The notes under the pieces were generated by a model. It saw nothing but the letters and a program-made list of their open reading frames with translations. It was not told the DNA's origin and ran no database searches. Both the position numbers and the translations under genes were made by a program. From Chitinophagaceae bacterium (GTDB taxonomy: Bacteria; Bacteroidota; Bacteroidia; Chitinophagales; Chitinophagaceae): DNA of 64,000 nucleotides. The DNA lies in the NCBI GenBank assembly GCA_024643645.1, contig JAHEMN010000002.1:1-64000 (forward strand), written 5' to 3'. Below, one piece after another: positions 58,345 to 64,000 of the stretch (its first letter is position 1; every line of letters begins with the position of its first letter).

Positions 58345-60279
58345 ATGGAAATCACACCAGGACCGTTATTAAAAAAGATAAATTCTCCGGAAGACCTGAA
58401 AAAACTACCCCGTGAAAAATTACACCAGGTATGTGATGAGTTACGCCAATACATTACCGATGTAGTAAGTGTACATGGAGGTCATTTTGGTGCCAGCCTT
58501 GGAGTTGTGGAATTATCAACAGCATTGCATTATGTGTATGATACTCCCTATGACCAATTGGTTTGGGATGTTGGCCACCAGGCTTATGGCCATAAGATAT
58601 TGACCGGAAGAAGAGATAATTTCCCTACCAATAGAAAATATAATGGAATAAGTGGCTTTCCGAAAAGAAGCGAAAGTGAATACGATACATTTGGAGTTGG
58701 CCATTCATCTACCTCCATTTCAGCTGCCCTTGGAATGGCAATCGCTGCAAAATATAAAGGGGAAACAGACAGAAAAGTTATCGCTGTAATTGGTGATGGT
58801 GCAATGACTGCCGGTCTGGCTTTTGAAGGCATGAATCATGCAGGTGTAGCAGATGCTGATATGCTCATAGTGTTGAATGATAATTGCATGGGCATAGATC
58901 CTAATGTTGGCGCATTAAAAGAATACCTTACTGATATTACAACATCTCCTACTTACAATAAAGTAAAGGATGATGTTTGGAAGTTATTAGGGAAATTGCC
59001 TGTAGGAAAAAATTTCAGCCGTGCAATGGCACATAAACTTACCGATGGATTAAAAGGAATGGTAAGCAGTAGTGCTAATTTATTTGAAGCTTTGAATCTC
59101 AGATATTTTGGACCTATTGATGGTCATAATGTGGCAAAATTAGTTGACACTTTAAAGGATCTTCGAAATATACCCGGACCAAAAATCCTTCATATTATCA
59201 CAACAAAGGGTAAAGGCTATGCACCGGCTGAAAAAGATCAAACCATATGGCATGCACCGGGATTATTTGATAAGATAACCGGAGAAATAAAAAAGAAAGT
59301 ATATGACCTGCCACAACCTCCCAAGTACCAGGATGTTTTTGGTCATACAATTATAGAATTAGCAGAAAAAAATGAAAAAATATTTGGTATAACTCCGGCT
59401 ATGCCTTCCGGCTCCTCATTAAAATTCATGATGGAGAAAATGCCTGACCGTGCCTTTGATGTGGGTATTGCAGAGCAACATGCCGTTACTGTAAGTGCAG
59501 GGATGGCTACGCAGGGATTAAAGGTTTTCTGTAATATTTATTCTTCATTCATGCAGAGAGCTTATGATCAGGTGGTGCATGATGTAGCAATTCAAAAACT
59601 TCCGGTAATATTTTGTTTGGACAGAGCAGGGCTTGTTGGCGATGATGGCCCAACTCATCATGGTTGTTACGACATTGCCTATATGCGTTGTATACCAAAT
59701 ATGATTATTAGTGCTCCAATGAATGAGAGTGAATTAAGAAACTTAATGTATACAGCTCAATTGGAATCAACCAATATTCCGTTTGTTATCCGTTATCCAA
59801 GAGGACAAGGTGTTATGACTGAATGGAGAACTGAAATGAAGGAAATTGAGATCGGTAAAGGCCGTAAAATCAGGGAAGGAAAAGAAATAGCTATCCTTTC
59901 ATTTGGCCACCCGGGCAATTTTGCTTCAACTGCAATCCGTGATTTAAAGAATGACGGATTAAATCCGGGTCATTTTGATATGCGTTTTGCCAAACCTCTA
60001 GACGAAGAATTATTACACCATGTTTGCCAGCAGTACAAAAAGATTATTACTGTGGAAGATGGAACAGTAGAAGGTGGCATAGGAAGTGCTATCCTGGAGT
60101 TTATGGCATTGCATGGATATAAAAATGATGTAAAAATTCTTGGCATTCCGGATAGATTGGTAGAACATGGTACACCGAAAGAACTGCATAAAGAGTGTGG
60201 TTATGATGCGGAAGCCATTGCAAATGCAGTGAGGGAAATGATGAAAGAGAAGATCACTGTCAGTAATATACAGGTATAG
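58345..60279 (+). CDS. dxs: 1-deoxy-D-xylulose-5-phosphate synthase
   Basis: HGGHFGASLGVVELSTALHYVYDTPYDQLVWDVGHQAYGHKILTGRRD, GDGAMTAGLAFEGMNHAG, DRAGLVGDDGPTHHGCYD. Confidence 0.95.
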   Translation: MEITPGPLLKKINSPEDLKKLPREKLHQVCDELRQYITDVVSVHGGHFGASLGVVELSTALHYVYDTPYDQLVWDVGHQAYGHKILTGRRDNFPTNRKYNGISGFPKRSESEYDTFGVGHSSTSISAALGMAIAAKYKGETDRKVIAVIGDGAMTAGLAFEGMNHAGVADADMLIVLNDNCMGIDPNVGALKEYLTDITTSPTYNKVKDDVWKLLGKLPVGKNFSRAMAHKLTDGLKGMVSSSANLFEALNLRYFGPIDGHNVAKLVDTLKDLRNIPGPKILHIITTKGKGYAPAEKDQTIWHAPGLFDKITGEIKKKVYDLPQPPKYQDVFGHTIIELAEKNEKIFGITPAMPSGSSLKFMMEKMPDRAFDVGIAEQHAVTVSAGMATQGLKVFCNIYSSFMQRAYDQVVHDVAIQKLPVIFCLDRAGLVGDDGPTHHGCYDIAYMRCIPNMIISAPMNESELRNLMYTAQLESTNIPFVIRYPRGQGVMTEWRTEMKEIEIGKGRKIREGKEIAILSFGHPGNFASTAIRDLKNDGLNPGHFDMRFAKPLDEELLHHVCQQYKKIITVEDGTVEGGIGSAILEFMALHGYKNDVKILGIPDRLVEHGTPKELHKECGYDAEAIANAVREMMKEKITVSNIQV

Positions 60280-60320
60280 AATTATCGGCCATAGAAGACA
60301 GCTTTTACTAAATCCATATC

Positions 60321-60917
60321 ATGAAAAGAATTTGTATTCTTATTCTGTTATTTATTTTTTGTAATTCTCTTTTCGCACAATTAGGTTTGAATGTTGGCTT
60401 AAAAGCAGGCCTGAACTATTCAAACCTCACTAATTCAACCGGCATAAATGCAGATCGGTTCACTGGATATTTAATAGGTGGATTCATTGCTCCTAAACCA
60501 AAAAAGTTTCTGGGTTTCAGATCAGAATTTATTTTATCCAGACAAGGATATAATTACAGAACCAATACCGATTCAGGTGATGTAACCCTGGATTATATAT
60601 TACTACCTCAGCTAATCACCTTTAACTTTTCGAAACGAATGCAATTACAAATAGGTGGCCAGGCAGCATTTTTATTAAATACGGGAGTTGACAGTACAGG
60701 GAATGGAAGTAGCGGTAGCCTTTTTAATTATTTAAACCAGTTCGATTATGGATTTGTGGCCGGGGGTGAAATTGTTCCCCTTGGTGGTTTTTTTATTGGA
60801 GCAAGAACTAATATCAGTATCAGTAGTCTAAGTAAAAAAGGTACTCGTCCAAATTATATACCTGACAGTAAAGCCAGAAACAATGTAATACAGGCTTATG
60901 TAGGTTGGAGATTTTAG
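60321..60917 (+). CDS. Outer membrane beta-barrel protein (PorT-like)
   Basis: Signal peptide; LNVGLKAGLNYSNLTNS, alternating beta strands, C-terminal aromatic. Confidence 0.75.
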   Translation: MKRICILILLFIFCNSLFAQLGLNVGLKAGLNYSNLTNSTGINADRFTGYLIGGFIAPKPKKFLGFRSEFILSRQGYNYRTNTDSGDVTLDYILLPQLITFNFSKRMQLQIGGQAAFLLNTGVDSTGNGSSGSLFNYLNQFDYGFVAGGEIVPLGGFFIGARTNISISSLSKKGTRPNYIPDSKARNNVIQAYVGWRF

Positions 60918-60926
60918 ATGCTCCAT

Positions 60927-60962
60927 AAAAAAAGCCGCTTTTTTCAAATGCGGCTTTTTTTA
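60927..60962. terminator. Bidirectional intrinsic terminator
   Basis: aaaaaaagccgc-ttttttcaaat-gcggcttttttt. Confidence 0.9.
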
Positions 60963-60977
60963 TTTTTTAATATCTAT

Positions 60978-61418
60978 TTATTGTGCCGGAGTTATTGCTC
61001 TGAAGCTCTTAACTAATTCGGCATGCATTGTAATATCAACAGCCAAAGATTTACTCACCGGACAGTTTGCCTTTGCATCTGCCGCATATTCTGCAAAAGC
61101 TGCTGCTTTACATTTTGGCACCTTTGCTCTTACTTCAAGATGACTTCCGGTAATAACACCACCCTCAAGTGTTACTGTGCATTTTGTTTCAATACGATTA
61201 GGAGTTAATCCCGCAGCGCCTAAAATAAAACTTAATTTCATTGAATAACATCCTGCATGAGCAGCTGCAATTAACTCTTCAGGATTGGTAAATGTGCCAT
61301 CTTCGAATCGGCTTCTGTAATCATAGGCCTTGTTTTTAATTACGCCGGACTGAGTAAGTAATTTACCAGATCCTTCTTTACCTGAGCCTTTCCAATTGGC
61401 AGTTGCTGTACGTTTCAT
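60978..61418 (-). CDS. OsmC/Ohr family peroxiredoxin
   Basis: NWKGSGKEGSGKL, NPEELIAAAHAGCYSMKLSF, CPVSKSL. Confidence 0.9.
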   Translation of the reverse strand: MKRTATANWKGSGKEGSGKLLTQSGVIKNKAYDYRSRFEDGTFTNPEELIAAAHAGCYSMKLSFILGAAGLTPNRIETKCTVTLEGGVITGSHLEVRAKVPKCKAAAFAEYAADAKANCPVSKSLAVDITMHAELVKSFRAITPAQ

Positions 61419-61433
61419 AATGTAATTTTTAAA

Positions 61434-62222
61434 TTAAGGTAGTTGGTTTATATCCTCCAGATCCGCAAGGCGGTTTTCTGGTTCATTGTACTCTATTATA
61501 AAGTTATTCTTTCCTTCACCAATAATAATATTTAAAAACTTTTGCTGCACTAATTCAAGCAATGACAAGAAAAGAAAAATTGCATGTACTCTGTTTTCAC
61601 ATTGATCAAATATTTTTTCGAACGATAATGTTTTTTGGGCCTGCGCAAGGCTTAACATCTTGCTACGGCTCGATTCCATTGTATAATTATACTGAACAAC
61701 TGTATGAACGGGTTTGTTGAGACGGTCACTATACTTCTGCATTGCTTTTTCGAAGGCCCGCATCAGTTTAAACAAAGTAATATTCTGAATCTCTGTTCCT
61801 TCACTATCTTCTTCACCAATATGAGATAATTCTTTTTGTATGTTACCCCGCTTAACGCTTAACATACGTAATGCTTCCATTTCTGCCATTTGTGCAGAAG
61901 CTTCTTTGAACCTCTTATACTCCAGTATTTTATTCACTAATTCTTCTCTTGGATCAATCTCATTTCCCTGTGCATCTAATTCTTTTCGAGGTAAAAGCAT
62001 TTTTGCTTTAATTCTCATAAGTGTAGAAATAAATAAAATAAACTCACTACTGAGTTCAATATTTAATTCTTCGCTTTTATGTATGTAATCCAGAAAATCA
62101 TTTATGATACCGGTAATTGGAATATTGTAAATATCCAATTCATCTCTTTCAATAAAGAATAACAATAGGTCAAAGGGACCTTCAAATTGAGGGAGTTTTA
62201 TCTGATAGGTTGTCGGCTGCAC
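61434..62222 (-). CDS. scpA: Segregation and condensation protein A
   Basis: YQIKLPQFEGPFDLLLFFIERDELDIYNIPITGIINDFLDYI; FILFISTLMRIKAKMLLP. Confidence 0.92.
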   Translation of the reverse strand: MQPTTYQIKLPQFEGPFDLLLFFIERDELDIYNIPITGIINDFLDYIHKSEELNIELSSEFILFISTLMRIKAKMLLPRKELDAQGNEIDPREELVNKILEYKRFKEASAQMAEMEALRMLSVKRGNIQKELSHIGEEDSEGTEIQNITLFKLMRAFEKAMQKYSDRLNKPVHTVVQYNYTMESSRSKMLSLAQAQKTLSFEKIFDQCENRVHAIFLFLSLLELVQQKFLNIIIGEGKNNFIIEYNEPENRLADLEDINQLP

Positions 62223-62245
62223 TTTTTAATATATTAAAGAAAAAT

Positions 62246-62270
62246 AAAGTCCTGCTATATACAGGACTTT
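62246..62270. terminator. Hairpin between mscL and scpA, possible mscL terminator
   Basis: aaagtcctg-ctatata-caggacttt. Confidence 0.6.
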
Positions 62271-62318
62271 ACAAAAATAAGGGAAATTGCTTTTTAGGAT
62301 GATTCCTAAATTACCTTA

Positions 62319-62723
62319 TTATTTTTTCAAAGAATCTCTTATTTCCATCAATAATGCATCTGTTGAAGATGGACCAGCAGGAGCCGCTTCTTCTTTTTTC
62401 TTCATAGCATTTATTGACTTGATCACCATGAACATAACAAAAGCTACAATGATGAAGTTAATCACTTGTGTTAAGAAATCACCCCATTTAACCGCTACAG
62501 CTTCTGTTACAACTTGCCCGGTAGCATCCATAACGGCTTCTTTTATTACATACATGTTTTTACTTAAGTCTGCCCCCCCAATTAGTCCAATTAGAGGAGA
62601 AACAATACCCTCGGTAAAGGCAGTAATTACCTTTCCAAATGCTGCTCCCATAACAAAGGCAACAGCAATGTCAACCAGACTGCCTTTCATGGCAAAGTCT
62701 TTGAATTCTTTCATCATTCCCAT
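62319..62723 (-). CDS. mscL: Large-conductance mechanosensitive channel
   Basis: EFKDFAMKGSLVDIAVAFVMGAAFGKVITAFTEGIVSPLIGLIGG. Confidence 0.95.
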   Translation of the reverse strand: MGMMKEFKDFAMKGSLVDIAVAFVMGAAFGKVITAFTEGIVSPLIGLIGGADLSKNMYVIKEAVMDATGQVVTEAVAVKWGDFLTQVINFIIVAFVMFMVIKSINAMKKKEEAAPAGPSSTDALLMEIRDSLKK

Positions 62724-62836
62724 AAAATTAAATTTTGGTGTGAGTAAATTATAAAGAGCTAATATATTGTTTATTTAACCATTTGTAAAAATTCATGGGA
62801 AGACTAAAGCAAAATGTCAATTACCCAAATGATCGT

Positions 62837-63583
62837 TTATTTCTTTAACCCCGGAAATTTCATATCAAGACTTTTCAACAAATCACTTAACTGTTTAGCA
62901 ATCAGATATTCTTTGTACCAGTTTTGATCAGCCGGTACAATGGTCCACACTGGGTTGTTGCATTTATTAAAGCAATCTTCATACATCTCCATATAAATAT
63001 CCCAAAGTTTGGCTTCTGCAAAATCAGCCTCATTATACTTCCACATTTTAGCCGGATTCTTAATTCTTTCTTTTAACCTTTCCTGTTGTTCCTCCGGCGA
63101 AATATGCAGGTAAAATTTTAGTATATGACAATTATTATGGGTAATTAAAAGTTTTTCAAAATCATTGATAGCATCAATTCTCTTTTTTGCAGTAGCATCA
63201 TCGCACCACTTGTGTACCCTTGTAATCAAAATATCTTCATAATGCGACCTGTTAAAGATCTGTATCATTCCCTTAGGCGGTGTATGCCGATGTATTCTCC
63301 ATAGAAAATCATGCGATAACTCTTCAGCTGTCGGAGCTTTATAGGATTGAACATTTACCCCCTGCGGATTCATATTGCCCATTACATTTCTGATAACACC
63401 ATCCTTTCCGCTGGCATCCATTCCTTGTATAACAATCAGTATAGAATGTTTACCCTCTGCATATAAAAGATTCTGTAAATCATCTAATTCATTAATGATT
63501 GCTTCTGTTTTTTCTTTTGTATCCAGCTTGTCAAATTCCTTTGGAGCTTTTGTAGATATTTCACTCAATTTGATCTTTCCCAT
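62837..63583 (-). CDS. Polyphosphate kinase 2 family protein
   Basis: IVIQGMDASGKDGVIRNVMGNMNPQGVNVQSYKAPTAEELSHDFLWRIHRHTPPKGMIQIFNRSHYEDILITRVH. Confidence 0.92.
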   Translation of the reverse strand: MGKIKLSEISTKAPKEFDKLDTKEKTEAIINELDDLQNLLYAEGKHSILIVIQGMDASGKDGVIRNVMGNMNPQGVNVQSYKAPTAEELSHDFLWRIHRHTPPKGMIQIFNRSHYEDILITRVHKWCDDATAKKRIDAINDFEKLLITHNNCHILKFYLHISPEEQQERLKERIKNPAKMWKYNEADFAEAKLWDIYMEMYEDCFNKCNNPVWTIVPADQNWYKEYLIAKQLSDLLKSLDMKFPGLKK

Positions 63584-63694
63584 AATATTTATTTGAATAA
63601 TAGTATTGCAATATACTGTTTCGAAAATTCTAAATATTTACTCCGCCAATAATTACTTAAAATCAATGTAATTAATGACATTTGCACCCATTAT

Positions 63695-64000
63695 ATGAGT
63701 AACAAATTTGCAAGCTGGTCTATTTTTATCATTCTTTGTATAATATGGGGCAGTTCGTTTAAACTTATGCAAGACAGTCAGCAAGGACTTTCTGCAATCC
63801 AGATTGCTGCTGTTAGAATTTTTTCCGCAGGATTTGTTTTTATCCCATTTGCTTTTTTTCATTTCAAAAAAATTCCAAAAAATAAATTAGGCCTGGTAAT
63901 TCTCAGTGCTATTGTAGGCAATTTATTACCGGCATTTCTTTTTGCTGAAGCTATTACACGACTGGATAGTTCACTTGCCGGGATCTTAAATTCATTGACA
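63695..64000 (+). CDS. EamA/DMT-superfamily transporter, N-terminal part (truncated by window edge)
   Basis: MSNKFASWSIFIILCIIWGSSFKLMQDSQQGLSAIQIAAVRIFSAGFVFIPFAFF...SAIVGNLLPAFLFAEAITRLDSSLAGILNSLT, open to window end. Confidence 0.85.
   Translation, partial: MSNKFASWSIFIILCIIWGSSFKLMQDSQQGLSAIQIAAVRIFSAGFVFIPFAFFHFKKIPKNKLGLVILSAIVGNLLPAFLFAEAITRLDSSLAGILNSLT

Noticed and set aside
54191-60279. GGGPS and dxs as a dedicated isoprenoid-lipid cluster
   Set aside because: Separated by three opposite-strand genes (M28 peptidase and two-component pair); proximity alone is weak evidence.
62287-62754. 155-aa plus-strand ORF over mscL
   Set aside because: Exact antisense shadow of mscL; Thr/Ile-rich with no recognisable domain.

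Overview
The window reads as core chromosome from a Bacteroidota bacterium, probably Chitinophagaceae-like. The evidence is TAnnTTTG-type promoters, gliding-motility/T9SS CHU_C proteins with a PorP/SprF partner, the pheT-zapA-rny order, and LytS/LytTR regulators. I annotate about 60 protein genes, one tRNA-Leu(UAG), several intrinsic terminators and a few promoters. Most genes are housekeeping: citrate synthase, lptG, tgt, rsmG, rsmI, purS, pssA, pepP, pckA, trpS, gatC, gatA, fabI, pheT, zapA, rny, rplS, tatA, purA, RSH, tig, clpP x2, clpX, class II RNR, dxs, scpA, mscL, PPK2. I found no CRISPR array, prophage, transposase, rRNA operon or recognisable defence system, and no clearly new multi-gene system. 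The best leads are: (a) a four-helix-bundle (23S rRNA IVP-like) gene bracketed by imperfect inverted repeats between pssA and pepP, which looks like a small mobile cassette; (b) a perfect 14-bp hairpin followed by a T tract inside the 5' coding part of a pabB-like gene; (c) two paralogous SprB-repeat/CHU_C surface proteins sharing an N-terminal domain I cannot name; (d) two tiny abutting convergent ORFs downstream of clpX that are absent from the ORF track; (e) a long imperfect inverted repeat after tRNA-Leu; (f) a 705-bp unexplained intergenic region upstream of the class II RNR; (g) a GGGP-synthase-family gene. All calls come from reading the sequence and the supplied ORF translations; no database search was run.
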